Shown here: piece by piece, positions 1-12,705 of the stretch
Layout of the letters: each line of letters starts with the position of its first letter
Numbering within the stretch: the first letter of the stretch is position 1
Assembly: GCA_050084515.1 (NCBI GenBank)
Contig: CM114274.1
Coordinates: 29,202,001-29,266,000, forward strand
DNA: 64,000 nucleotides
Direction of reading: 5' to 3'
Source: Blasia pusilla
Lineage: Eukaryota > Marchantiophyta > Marchantiopsida > Blasiales
Translations under genes and position numbers: made by a program
Notes under the pieces: model-generated
Database searches by the model: none
The model's input: only the letters and a program-made list of their open reading frames with translations
What the model was told of the DNA's origin: nothing

Positions 1-4
1 TGTG

Positions 5-3000
5 ATGGAGAACGTGCAACCACCTATACCCAACGTGCCCAAGTAAGATTCTAGACCGTCTTTTTTTAATGGCAAGCTTTTGCACCGCCGAGAGCTTTTC
101 ACATGTTCTTTCGACGATCCAATTTCTTGCAGTGTAGTCGGATCTCCTGCCCTGTAGAACTTTGAAGAAGTGTCATGCGCCTCGTATGATCGAGTTTTGT
201 AAACCCGACAGGTGTTTGTCTGTCCACATTTATGATTTTGGATGACAGGTCGATTGGTGCTGATATAGAATACGGGGTAGGATTTTAACACTGAATTACT
301 GCAGGCAGTGGCCACAGGCGCCTCAGGGATTGATAGACATGGCGAAGAGACCGATCAGAGTGCTTTCTGAAGATGATGAAGACGATGAAGAAGAGTATGG
401 AGATCGACCTAGAGAAACCCGCAAGGAAACATTTCCTAAAGGTAGTCAGCGAAACATGCTACCTAAAAGTAGACTTGGAACGCATCATGATCTCCATTCC
501 AGATAATCGTTATGTTCACGTTCGGATGATAACTCTATTGCTTGCAACTTGGCTATACAAATGGGGGGGGGCGTGAAGGACTGAAAAGAAACCTGATAAT
601 GTGCAGCTGACGCAGCTCAAAAAGTCGACGGCAAAGCTCCAGAAAATAGAGGTGGAACTCCTAGATCAAAACATTCAGCCACAGAGCAGCGGAGGCGGAG
701 TAAGATCAATGACAGGCGAGTTTCTGGGAAATGGATGACGTGAATATGCGTGCAGGGAGGCAGAATTCTTGTGTTAAATGTACTTTCTAAGAAATCCGTT
801 GTTAGTGTAGGAGGTTTCAGAAATGTTAATGAAATGGATCGGTCGGTTTAAGGGTCAAAGGGCTGCCAATTTCGGTTCCTACTTCAATTTTTAGTTCCTA
901 ACCTAAATCTGCGCTTGATTCCCACGTAATTTTGTTAGCTACTTTACCCCACGCAGGTTTCAGATGTTAAGGGAACTGGTGCCTCACAGCGATCAGAAAA
1001 GAGACAAAGCTTCTTTTCTCTTGGAGGTATGAAGAATACGCCCCTATCCTGTCGGCATTTGTTCTCATACCTCTGGGGAGATCCAGTTTTGTTCCCTGTT
1101 GGTCAGATCCTTCCAAGTTCTGACAAGTTCAGTTTCTGGAGCTGGAATTCACACTTCCTTTCCTCTTTCTTCTCAGGTGATCGAGTACATCCAGGTTTTA
1201 CAAGATAAGGTTCGGAAGTTCGAGACTGCAGAGCATGGAAGGCATCAAGAGCGACTTAAAAATATGGTCCGGGATCTTTGCAAGGTGCAATCAATTTTGG
1301 AACTTGGTGATCTTACTCATATTGTGCCGTAAAGAGGACAGAAGAGTTCAGCTCTTCTGTCCTGTTTTTCCGTGTTTGGTGGATTCCGGATGTGGGTAGT
1401 ATGCAGGTGGTGGTAGATTTAAGGAGGTGGATAGCTCTGAGATTCTTTTCGGTGCCCACGAACTTTGTCAAGCTCTTCATTTGCCTTGGGTTTGAAAGCT
1501 GATGACGTTCATATTGAATTAGCTGACGTTCCTCGAGACTGAAAGATTCATACCTTTATATGTGCAGAGGGGAGGATCAGGTCCTGGAGATACGACCATC
1601 GAAGCTTCATGCATGGATGCCCTCGCATATGCGAAAGAATACGGGCCCTCGGTTTCAGGGCTTCCCATGGACGTGAAACAAGTGTGTGAAGCCACGGACT
1701 CCGGAAGGCCACGAGCTGTGCCGAATGCCGATGAAAACGGCAGCGCAGAGGTCCTTCCACCGGGTAACAAAGCTGGTCATCATGGGTCAAGCGCATCTCA
1801 CAACGAGAAAGAGAGTTCTGTTGTCGTAGGCAATAACCCAGGGCCCTTGGCTCTGACTTCCCAGCATCAAGTACAAATTCCTTATGGTAGAGGTCTACCT
1901 CAATCTGTTCAGCCAAAGCAGCAAATAGGCTCTGCAGAACCTCAACTCAATCCCGCTACTGAGGGGCAAGTCCTTAATTCTTCTTCGAGTACCCCAGCAA
2001 CTGCTTCGTATGAACAAGACAAAGCGAACGATGCTGACGCCCTGCAACTTTCTAGAACACAAGCGAATGGACAACAACACTCGCAAGGTGAAATAGACTC
2101 AGCAGAGCAACCCCAGCAACTTGACCTCAGACAGCGACCTGAAGAGGATGCTGGCAATGGGCATGCTGTGTTATCTAATGAAGATCAATCGAGTACCAAG
2201 CCCCATGCAAAGCCAGATCGACAACATTTTGGAAACTCTCCTAGACTATCTCACGCTCCTACGGCCATAGAAAGCTCCCAGGCCAATTGGCAGTCTCAAC
2301 ATGGTAATACGGCTGAGAGTTCTCAGCAACAGAAAGAGGAATCGCACGCGACTGTCAGCGGGCAAGATCCACTATCAATCCAAGGTGGTGTAATCAACGT
2401 CTCGAGTGTGTATTCTCAAGGGTGAGTGGTGCTTGCGATCTCGATTTCTTGAGCAGTTTCAGAAGGGTGTCCAGAGGGTTGGTGGCATCACATATTGCGA
2501 GCACCCAGCGAAAGCCTATGTTCTACTAGATGGCTTTTTGCAAACTTACAATTACTTCTTATGTTGCATAACGATTGTTGGCTCTTCAAATCCAGCCAGG
2601 ACTTGACACTTCAGGTCCTTTCAAATAACATATGCTAAGGTGCATTGTTGTTATTCTTCAGGCTGTTGGATACATTGACACGAGCCCTGCAGAGCTCAGG
2701 ACTGGATCTGTCCCAAGCAAACATATCTGTTCAAATAGATCTTGGAAAGAGCAAGTCCTCCGCAGCGCTTCCACCCGTAAAGGTCAGATGTCCTTAGTTC
2801 TCTTCCCCATTACTGTCAATCCGAATGTTTTCTGAGGATCCTGTCAGCCAGAAGAAGAGGAGAATCTGGATGCACATGATTGCTCACAAACTTAGCATGC
2901 TCGCTCACAATATTCTCCTTGTGTGATGCCAGGCGGTTGGAATCGCATCTGAATCGTCTGGACAAACCCATCAATCGCAAGGAAACACAAGGCAGGCTGG

Positions 3001-3061
3001 ATCATTCACAGACCCAGAGCATCCGCCTCTCAAACGGCCGAAGCTAGAGATGGAACTGTAA
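5..3061 (+). CDS. BIM: BIM-type bHLH transcription factor (BES1-interacting Myc-like), 8 visible exons
   Basis: Exons by splice sites and frame: 5-42, 305-441, 607-715, 957-1026, 1177-1284, 1568-2421, 2662-2782, 2933-3061; they sum to 1566 nt in one frame ending in TAA, 521 aa. Residues ~78-134 form the b[20 protein letters not shown], then [20 protein letters not shown] and [13 protein letters not shown]81-E85-R89 is the E-box/G-box reading triad. An acidic stretch (EDDEDDEEE) precedes it. The long sixth exon is Gln/Ser-rich. Around residues 432-466 lies the BIM C-terminal block ([29 protein letters not shown]), and a basic KRPK sits near the end. In Arabidopsis, BIM proteins partner BES1 at E-boxes in brassinosteroid-responsive transcription; that role is family knowledge. 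ATG at 5 gives an open frame, but further exons could lie before the window. No defect is seen in the reading frame. Confidence 0.9.
716..956 (+). other. GC-AG intron inside the bHLH domain
   Basis: The exon ending ...ATCAATGACAG is followed by GCGAGT and the next exon begins GTTTCAGATG. Only cutting at 715/716 and 956/957 restores the family sequence ([14 protein letters not shown]) in frame. The donor is therefore GC in a strong AG|GCGAGT context and the acceptor is ACGCAG. The other introns of this gene use GT-AG. Confidence 0.85.
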
Positions 3062-3529
3062 AGCGACGCAGCACATTCATCGCATCGAATTGGGAAAGGT
3101 AGTGTCCTGCCCACGTCTGCTGGACGAGCTTGTAGATTTGGGATGCTCATGAATGGGTTTAAACACCATTTCCTGGGTTTAGCAGTCTGAACGGTTTGAC
3201 ATTGCTGTCAGTGTATAGGGTGGCCGCTGGGGTGCATAAGTGAAGGACAGCCACACCATGCTCTCTAGATTTATCCTCAAGAGGAATGAATCCTCGTATT
3301 GCCACAACAGTGAAGCCTGGCTGCTGATTACAGCGCACATCTGGTGATGAAGTATGCGATGGGGCAGGGTGACGCGCATCTTATTGCAGAATGGCAGATC
3401 GCCTCCCACAAGCCATCATCTGTGAAGCCTCGTTTATGTTCTTTTTTATTAGATACATAGAAACGTTCCCCTGGTGCTCCACCAACAGTTGTAAAATAGT
3501 CTCTCACGCAGTATTGTACTCGATGCTTA

Positions 3530-3535
3530 AATAAA
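3530..3535 (+). terminator. Polyadenylation signal AATAAA of the bHLH gene
   Basis: A canonical AATAAA lies about 470 nt after the stop codon, so 3062 to ~3550 is probably 3' UTR. No other coding signal is seen in that interval. Confidence 0.5.
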
Positions 3536-3559
3536 GCTCCAACATAGAAGGGCTGCCAG

Positions 3560-4270
3560 CTCTCCCATCATTGTTTACTCACGAGAAGGATACACCCAGG
3601 TATTGCATTTCTTAGTAAAGAATCGCCGCGCTTTTCGCACATCGCTCTCTCTGCCTCTTTGACACTTGAAGTCCGCCTCCCTCTGCTCCTCTCTCCCTCT
3701 CTGTCTGTCTCCTCTCCTCTCCCAGGAGGCCAGAGGGAGAGAGGGCTCGTCTCGCCTCTGCGCGCAAGGAAAACACTGCATGAGCACTCGCTTCCGAATC
3801 CATCGCTGCCGGTACTGGCCGTGCTTCGCCTGATCTTCGGGATCCCCCACCTCGTGGCTCTGCAGCGATTGGCTACCATTGTTAGGGGAATGCCCCATTC
3901 TTCTTTTTCAAGGCCGCATTTGGCCTTTGGATACTTGACTTTTTGGTTCCCCTCTTTCGTTTTTCTGATGGGTATTCCATCATGCATATTTATTGAGGTT
4001 CGTCGCTTGCTATCGATGCGCTCGCTCTCATACAGTCGTCAGTTCTCCTCCCTCCGCCACCGAGTGCCGCGATGCTGGATTCGGCCAAAGGATCCTTTCC
4101 TCAAGGCATGCGTCTTTCTCCTCCGTGATTTTGGAGGCGAAGGAAGGCCTCGCGAATTTGGAAGAGCTACCCGTGAGCGGAGGATTCGCGCCGGCTGAGA
4201 GGGTTTATCGTTTTCCTCGCTCTGCGGAGGATATTACCTTCCTACACTATTCACGGGATGGGTGACTTTG
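3560..4270. other. GC-richer block with a polypyrimidine run, no recognised gene
   Basis: Starts just past the bHLH gene. A CT-rich run at ~3650-3725 resembles a plant 5' leader, and open frames occur on both strands, as expected from composition alone. One plus-strand frame (3993-4265) ends with a reasonable codon pattern, but I recognise no domain. It could be the leader and first exon of a gene now interrupted by repeats. Confidence 0.3.
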
Positions 4271-4300
4271 AAGCAGTTGTCATTATTATGCGATCGAATG

Positions 4301-4458
4301 ATCTTATTTTTTAATTCTTAATTCAGTTTAGAGAAATCTTTTAGGACAAGTATTCCCATTGAGCGATCCTCTAGGTTGATCTTATTTTTAAATTCTTAAT
4401 TCAATTTAGAGAAATCTTTTAGGAGAAGTATTCCCATTGAGCGAATCCTGTAGGTTGA
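4301..4458 (+). repeat. Tandem duplication of a ~78 bp unit
   Basis: Two adjacent copies (4301-4378 and 4379-4458) share ATCTTATTTTT, TTTAGAGAAATCTTTTAGGA and AGTATTCCCATTGAGCGA with a few substitutions. No coding content. Confidence 0.8.
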
Positions 4459-4711
4459 AAGGATCAGGTGAGATAATTTGAAAGGGCACTTTCCAATAAT
4501 TATGTAAATTAGGACCCCGCTCCTTCAACCATCCTCTCCGTCGGGGCCGGCATCGAGTGCCTTCGTTGGAACTTGTGTCCCTTGGAATGTTTCCCTCTTT
4601 GAGATTGATGAATCCCAAACCTCCTCCATCACTCATTGGGCTGGAAATAGGCATCGTTGCTTTTTGTGACACTACTCCGATTTCTTGCCGATCTGCGTCT
4701 AGGTTTTACAA

Positions 4712-4907
4712 TCTATATTAATAAAAGAGGATGGGATTTGAGGAACCCTTCTTTTATGTTGTGCACACGTATACTAGTGCACTCCTCCTGTACTGACAAG
4801 TGTATTTTTTACAAGAAGAGGAGCTAACAAGAGCTAATAGATTTAACGGACGGGTTTCTACGTAGGGATGATTTTTTCACTTGTGCATAGCACGGGCAGG
4901 ATGCTAG
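4712..4907 (+). mobile_element. Short non-autonomous Helitron
   Basis: Begins TCTATATTAATAAAAGAGG after a host A and ends GCTAG before a host T. A GC-rich hairpin (CTTGTGC-ATA-GCACGGG, stem with G-T pairs) sits about 10 nt before the end. This is the plant Helitron signature: A|TC start, CTAG|T end, 3' hairpin, no target duplication. At 196 bp it carries no gene and would depend on a RepHel protein elsewhere. Confidence 0.75.
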
Positions 4908-5130
4908 TAGATATTGAATAGGAGATAGCGCTCAAAGTTAGAATCTCAATCGAAGTGAAAATTGAGATTTTGCTTGGGTCATTCCTTCGGGCAGAAAATA
5001 ACGAGTTTGGATGTGAGATTAAAAGACCGCCAAAACCCTAACTTCTGCACCAAAGTTGCTCTTACAACCCTCACTCATAGGGCCAAATCGCGATGAAAAT
5101 AGTCACGTTGCTCGATTAATTTTTTAATTT

Positions 5131-5687
<557 letters not shown>

Positions 5688-5689
5688 AC

Positions 5690-6540
5690 TGCATAGTGCC
5701 ACTCTTCTCCCGTGGACACCTAGGTTCGCTAGTCATTCAAAGTTGATTTTAAGATGTCATTTAACAATTTTGGGGGTTATTGATATTATTATCATATTTT
5801 CTACTTTAATTATAGGTAATTTAAATAATCCATCATTAATTTGTGTATGGCACAGGGCGTCCATTAGTCTTAAATAAAATTACCCATAACTATGATACTA
5901 TTATACGATAGTGTGTATAGAGGGAAGAAAATAAAATAGTAAATGTTTAAAGGCCGTGTTGTATATTGTTATACCATAAGAATTTAAACAAGAAGACAAT
6001 TTTATTTTCAAAATTCGCTGCAACATAAGGGAAGGAAAGAGGATAGAAAAATGAGCAAAATGTTTTCTAAAATAAGGGATAGATTTATTTTTTTTCCCAA
6101 AATCTAGACTATAATTTTAGCAAACATCTAACAAAATGTTTAAATGTGTCCATCATCCTCAAATACAAGGCTTCTAAGAAAATAATCTCTTGATTCACTA
6201 ATAAAGAAAAGAGGAGTGGAACATAAAACAATGCCTCCATACCTTGCACCTCACAATCCGTTCCACCACTTACGTCATGGAGGTCAGATGGACACAAAGG
6301 GAAAGGTAGAAAACAAAGTCAAAAAAATGAAACATGAAATGATAAGGGACCCACAAGGATAGAAAAGGAATACAAAAGGGTAGATAACAAACACGGAGGG
6401 AGGAAGGAACACTAAAGTGGAAAGAGGAGTCCCGACCCATAAGGAATGGTGGCCAATGTGATGGATAAAAAAGAGGGAGGGTTTTTTCAAAATGAGGGAT
6501 AGGAGTCTTTTCATGCCCAATCGGTCCCCCGCCCGGGTTT
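5690..6540. other. AT-rich spacer
   Basis: No gene recognised. Around 5845-5875 there is a decayed Helitron-like 3' end (GTGTATGGCACAGGGCGTCCATTAGT). Open frames after 6280 are low-complexity and unsupported. Confidence 0.5.
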
Positions 6541-6544
6541 TTCC

Positions 6545-7050
6545 CGTACTCAGATGACCCGCGCGGGTTTTGGACGCGGGAACATATGCACGGGGGGGTG
6601 TTGGTTGGTTGGCGATGGTTGATAACACTCAACAGAGAGGTCTAACAAACTAAAGGTCTTCGTATGTCTGATCATATCTAAGAATTTAAGGGAGGTGGGC
6701 AAGGATTGAATGGGTGTGTAGGCTATGAGCCCTCGCTTGGCCTGCATCAAGCCCTTGTGCAGCATGTAACACGCCCGTGGCTAAGCTCATATAAGGTCCC
6801 GAGCAGGCCTACTGCGGGCCAGTGCAGGCTACAAAACGGGTGGCAAGAATGGGCGATAGGTTCTTAGATTGGGTGCGGGATGGCCAATCCCATGTCTACA
6901 TTGCGAGCAGAGTGGACTCGGGTGGTAGGGTGCGGGTCGCGACTCGCGGGTACGCGGGCAGGCATAGACATGTCCATCCTAGGGACGGACATAAGTCCGT
7001 AGACATGGACCTCTCAGTAGACATCGACTTTTTCCATGTGCAACCTTGAT
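6545..7050 (+). repeat. GGACATG repeat family, large member
   Basis: GC-richer block with GGGCCAGTGCAGGCTACAAA, GACATGTCCATCCTAGG and GACTTTTTCCATGTGCAACC. The same sequence order is found on the minus strand at 47506-48015. It has no conserved reading frame and ends in TGCAACC like the smaller family members. Probably a non-autonomous DNA transposon; the class is uncertain. Confidence 0.55.
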
Positions 7051-7061
7051 AAGGTGTTTCC

Positions 7062-7345
7062 ACATGGTTGCACAAAAACGGACATGGACGGACAAGTGTC
7101 GACATGTCCAAGGATATGGATTGCAAGAGGTGGAATCCACACTTAAAGTTCATGATGGAAGGGAGGGCAAGAACATGTGGGGCAATAAGGGGGGAGAAAG
7201 AAATGAGAGAGTATGGAACACGAAGGCAAGTGGGAGGAATGAGAAAGAAGGGGAAGGTGGGGCCCACATTGCCAAGTCCTTCCTCACGACGGATGTAAGT
7301 CCATGGACATGGACATGGACTTTGTCCATATGAGACCTTGGCTTT
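7062..7345 (+). repeat. GGACATG repeat family, MITE-like member
   Basis: Begins CATGGTTGCACAAAAACGGA and ends near TTTGTCCATATGAGACCTT. Its interior (GACATGGACGGACAAG, CAAGAGGTGGAATCCAC, CTCATGATGGAAG-like) matches 12406-12697 in the same order. The ends are imperfect inverted repeats built on GGTTGCA/TGCAACC. It is non-coding. Confidence 0.6.
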
Positions 7346-7349
7346 CCAT

Positions 7350-8570
7350 GTCTCTCACAACTCACTTTAGATGCCTAAATATTTACAAGGAATTAATAAT
7401 CAAGTGCCAATATACTATAGTCAATATCGGAATGAAAATAAAGGTTTGAAATTCATGTTCACAAATTTTGGTTTCTCATATCTAAAAGTTGTTTTCAAAT
7501 ATTTCAACTCTTCATAAAGTATTCAATTCCGAAACTCCTTGTTCATCTTGGTCATCAGCTAGTTTGCATTGTTTGTTCTTGGAACCAATATGCTCTCATG
7601 CTCTTTCCTCCACTTATATTTTTATAATTGAAAATGAAAAAAATTGATGTGAAAATTGCCTTGATAGGAGTCTCTTTGTTTATATGTATTCCTTCCTTCA
7701 ATTATTTCCTTCCTCGTTATATTACCTCAAATCCACTACGTCATATTTGTCATCCATCGTCTACATATCCTGTCTGTACTTTGCATTATTGTCATCGTGA
7801 ATTTTATTTATCCTTCCATCTACAAAGGCATACAAAATGTTTTTAACAAGCTTGTCATTTTTGGTTATAATTGAATTCATCTTTTCGTTGGTATTCCTTT
7901 CCCCCAATTTACAATTCAAAATGAAGAAAAATCACTAATCCATATCTCATTTTAAATTTCCCATCAACATAATTTTATTTTTTTGGCTTTTGGCTTTGTG
8001 AATCAATGCATAAGAGCACAAACTACCACGAGGGAGAAAGTGAATCATGGATCAAAAAATTCTAAACCTTATGATGGATTGGAATTTTCAGATGTGATAG
8101 TAGCTAAAGGTTTCATAAAGCACAATACTTACATAGTCCTATCTAAACAAACTTGAGAGCTGCATAGTCCTTAAAGCACTTCAAAAAAATCCATTCTATA
8201 ATTTGCATATCTCATGATGTGTTAAAAATAAAACTCAACTAATTTAGATAGAATGCGATCCTGTAATGCCTACATGTCTTTTGTACTCCAATCTAAGCAG
8301 ATTGTAAGTGGAGAAAAAAATTTTAATTAAAATATTAAATAATTGAGGAGGTAAAACCGAGGAAAGGTATGGGATTAGAAGGAAGTAAGATAGAAGCCCC
8401 GTCTCTTTGTTCGGGAATCTGTGAGAATGCCCTACTCTCCTTGCATCCAACCATCCACACTACTGTGGATGGATCCTTGACTCTCTCTGTGTGATCTACC
8501 ATCTGAAGAAAGAAGCCACATACTTCATAGAATATATCCCAAGAGAACAATTGACCTTAAGCCAAAAGAA
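7350..8570. other. AT-rich spacer, nothing recognised
   Basis: Low GC with many stops in all frames. No domain, RNA gene or clear repeat boundary was recognised. Confidence 0.5.
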
Positions 8571-8576
8571 TATAAT

Positions 8577-8725
8577 GGGCCTGCCGCGGGCTTCTTGCAT
8601 GCTACAAAATGGGTGCTATGGGTTAGGGTATCTATATTATGGGTTGGGTAGGCTCATGTGTGGGCTGGAGACTCATTGGGCATGTCCGTACTTGTCCGTT
8701 TCCATGCAACCTTGTCCTATATGTT
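8577..8725 (+). repeat. GGACATG family fragment
   Basis: GGGCCTGCCGCGGGCTTCTTGCATGCTACAAAATGGGT and GGGCATGTCCGTACTTGTCC match the order of 6800-7040. It ends at CCATGCAACCTTG, which corresponds to the family end. Shorter than the other members. Confidence 0.45.
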
Positions 8726-8729
8726 GTGT

Positions 8730-11700
8730 TTTTTACACATTTTTCCCTCGAACTAAATGCAATAGTAAACCTTGTAGCACCATTAGCAGTTATAAGACAT
8801 ACAGATTCAGCGTGTATTTTTCATATAATGAATGCTCATAATATTTAGCCCGTGATAGACTTAAAATGAATGATTTTCTTGTCGAATTGGAAGTGGACAC
8901 ATGGCAGAAATTCAAAGTTTAACGAAGAGAAAGGTTAATGCAAATAATAGTATAGATTTGGTTTGAGTTAATTGACTTTGGTAGTATAAACTTGGTTCAA
9001 GTTTATGATCCTACCAACCACTCATTCGTATGCTTCTCTCCTATTTAGATAGGGACTCCTTCCTTGCCTAAGATTGTGTTGGACGGTCAAGAGACCTACA
9101 AAAGGGGGCCACACCTTGGTTAAAATTTAATTTGTAGGATTTTGTAAGTAGGACACCTTCTATGAGTCTTGAATGGATTTCGGATTCTCTCTATGTTCCA
9201 AGATGCTACCCAAACTTTCAATTGGGCTACCCCATTCCATTATCAAATTTTTTTCTCTACTAAGAGTTACTTTGATCCTCCGAGGTGGTCAAATTGGTGC
9301 GTGGCACAAATAAAGAATTAGTGTTGAGAAAATTTCAACATATTTTTTTTGTTGCTCTTCACTTAAAACCTTATTCCACATTGGGAAACCATTCAGTACA
9401 CCTCCTAATTTGGGCAAAACATATCGTCCAAATCATTTTGAAAAAAGAAAAAAAAAAGTCCTTTTGTCTTGCTCATACTTTGAAACCTTATCCAATATTG
9501 ATACTAATAATTATTTATAAAAGTAATGAGGCACATTTTTCATGACATGAAAATTTTTGAAAGTTTATAAAACACCAAAACTTTTCTCTTTTTGTTAAAG
9601 TTGAAAGCAAGAGATGCAATTTCACATATTTCATTTGATTTATGTTTTCAATAAATGGTGGGTCGACTAGGAAAAAAAACTAAACATTACCAAGGAAAAT
9701 TTATGTTTTCCCTCTTTTTTTTCTCCATTCAAGAGATGGTAGTATTTTTACTTTATTAGGAAAAATATATTAGTGACCTTGCCATGTTAAATCTATTGAA
9801 GATCACTGAAAAACCTCTACATCAGGTTTTTTTTTTATCTTGAATCCATTTGTCTTGTTAACGAAAATTCCCTAAATCTATCAATAAAATTAGGCTTTCC
9901 AATGAAGATATGTCAATTTTAATTAAAAAAATGTTTCTACAATATTAACATAAGAGATTATTTTTATTTTGAACTTATGGAAGAGTTGGCATATGTTGTT
10001 TTGGGTAGGCATATCATTCTTCTTACTAAAAATTTATGGCAAAGACCTTTGACACTTAAGAGAACTAAGACAAAGATTCTCTTTTATTGCAAGACTAAAC
10101 ATAGTTTCCTTGAGGCATTCACTCATCGTATCAAATTTTGAATAGTCATAAATCTAGAGATGGATATAAATGAAATGGAATCAAAAGAACTTCTTTGGCA
10201 TATCTCTTTCAAGTTTTGAGTAGATATGTACCTATTCTATCTTTATTGGTCCACTATCTTCCCACTCGTATGAATGACCACACACAAAGGCATGCATTTG
10301 GAACATGGATGAATTTAACTCTTTCTAACATGCGTTTTCTAAGAACATGGCAATTTTTTTCAAGATCATAATTGAAAAAGAAGAAAAAGGACTTCATTTA
10401 CAAAAGAAAATGTGGATTTTAAAGGGAAAAAATATATACATCCTTACAAGAACTATAGAAAGGCATAGAACACATTACCAAGAATTGGCAAAGAAAGGGC
10501 ACATGAGAGGTTTAAGGGATTAAAATCACATATTGTGTTATATCCTATAAGAAAAGAGAAAAGGGAAAATCAAATAAGAAAAGGGGAAAAATAATTGGAA
10601 ATGAGCAAGATATGAGAAAAAGGAAAATTCTTTCTATGACATTAAGAGAGGAAGGAGGATTACTTAAAATCAAGATGATTTTCAAAATAAAATACACATA
10701 ATAAAATTGTAATTTAATATGATATATTAAAATGAGAAAAAAAATCTCAACCATGATGGAAACATGTAATCACATGTATGAACCTTAATGGGCCATGAAA
10801 ACAAATCAATCATATTTTTCAAAGACGTCCTTTAAATTAGACTCGATTGGAAAGAAGTTGTCCAAGAATTTGAAATAAAGTATATAAAGCTAATTACTTG
10901 TGATTAGTAATCAAGTGCTTGGGAACCCAACAAAGACCTCTTCCTTTTGGATCTTCTTCCAGGAATAGTTATCTCTAGTGGCAAGTAGATGCCAACATTC
11001 CTCAATTTGCATGTGCCTATAAGTGGCAAGGCGTGTTTGACTCTTGATGTAATCCAAATGCATGTGCACTTGATACTCCCTATTAGGATGAAGGGCCTAT
11101 TTCGTCCTCCTCTCTACATAGAATGGAACAAGAAAAACTTGGGTATGTGGTCAAATAAACTAATCTCACCCTTAACCACACGCGTAGGGTTGCTACAATC
11201 CCTCACATATAATATCAACTTCCACTAATTTTGAGTCACCCTTTGGTTGTGGCTCAGCAAGAATAAAACTCTCAACGTTGTCACACCACTACCAAAAATG
11301 TTCATCAACAAGGAAGAATTGAATGCTCTTGAGAAGAATCAGACAAAGCATCCCAAGAGTTTATGAGAAAATCTTTGGATGTTTGGAAGATTATCTCTTC
11401 TTTTGATGAAGCAAATTTTTTTCCTTTCCCTTTCTTCCTAAGTCCTTATCTCATAGTGGGCCGATCTACCATGTCTAGGATAAAGCTGATTACGAGAGTG
11501 CAAATGCTCTTCCATTATCAACCAATCTTATTGCAAGTATCCGTAATATGGAAGGTTTCAATGGAAGGACTATAAGGAGTTTTGAAACTCCAAGTATTCA
11601 TCATCATCAACACACTCCTCATTTGAATCATTAAATAGGATTATTTTGATTCTCGGAGACTTTTGAGGTGTATTAATCATGTATACAATAATTTCAATCA

Positions 11701-12390
11701 TGTTGCATCAAGTAATGGCCTTTCCTAAATGGCCAAAAGAACCTAAATATATACAAATACTAGATGCTTCACTCTTGTGGTTACAATGGTTGAATGACTA
11801 TTAAAATGATGTCCCCCCTTTTATGTGCAAGATTAAGGAAGACCTCACAAAAGCCAAGGGTGAATTATTAGCTCTTCAATTTCCAAGAAAAAAATATATT
11901 TAAATTCAATTGAAGAAAAACTCATGTGCCCTCAAATAGATTCAGATTTCTAAAAATTCAAAAGCATTGATAAGAATTCAAAAGAAAATTCCTAAAAGTA
12001 CACTAATCCTTAATATAAGAGTGATCTATCCAAAAACATAACTACATCAACAGGACCTATATGATCAAAATTACAAGAAATTCCACTCTCAGAAAACTCA
12101 TTGGGTAATTTATGATAAAGTATCAATTATATGTGCTCAAAAAAATTCTAATCAAACAAAAGGAAAATTATGAGCAAACCTCGTATTCTTGGCCACATAG
12201 AATGGTCACACCAACTTCCCTTCGTCATAGTCTGCAACACCTTCTCCTAAAGTCCCTTTATGCTACGATCTCTTTCTTTTCTCATAGTCTATGACCCATT
12301 GATCTTCTTCTCCTCATACCTCATGTGAGGAGAAGAAGATCCACAACAATTGAGCATAAGAACCAAATAGAAATTAATCAATAGAGAAAC
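8730..12390. other. AT-rich gene-poor stretch
   Basis: About 3.7 kb of AT-rich DNA. Short open frames are scattered on both strands but none shows a recognisable domain. No LTR, tRNA or transposon terminus was identified by eye. Confidence 0.45.
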
Positions 12391-12405
12391 GCAAGGGATC
12401 ATATG

Positions 12406-12697
12406 GTTGCACAAAAATAGACATGGACGGACAAGTCTGGACATAGATAGCAAGAGGTGGAGCCCACGCTTATAGCTCATGATGGAAGGTAGGATAAGGG
12501 CGAGTGGGGCAATAAGAGGGAGGAAGTAGGGGTAGAGGGAGGAAGAAAGGGGAAAATATGGAACACGTAGGCAAGTGGGGGGAATGAGAAAGAAGGGGAA
12601 GGTGGACTCCATTTGGACAAGTCCTTTCATAGGACGGACGTAAGTCCACGGACATGGACATGTCCACAAACACGAAATTTTTCCATATGCAACCTTA
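12406..12697 (+). mobile_element. MITE-like member of the GGACATG family with 8-bp duplication
   Basis: Flanked by ATCATATG at 12398-12405 and 12698-12705. The element starts GTTGCACAAAAAT and ends TTTTTCCATATGCAACCTTA, giving a short inverted GTTGCA/TGCAAC. About 290 bp, non-coding and collinear with 7062-7345. An 8-bp duplication is usual for hAT elements, so a hAT-derived MITE is the likeliest class. Confidence 0.6.
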
Positions 12698-12705
12698 ATC
12701 ATATG

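Noticed and set aside
1519-2157. Minus-strand open frames opposite the BIM exon
   Set aside because: Antisense shadows of a real coding exon without motifs.
1562-2425. Stand-alone Gln/Ser-rich ORF
   Set aside because: It is the sixth exon of the BIM gene; splice sites and phase join it to neighbouring exons.
3659-4198. 179-codon plus-strand open frame as a gene
   Set aside because: It overlaps long minus-strand frames, is driven by a pyrimidine-rich low-complexity run and shows no domain.
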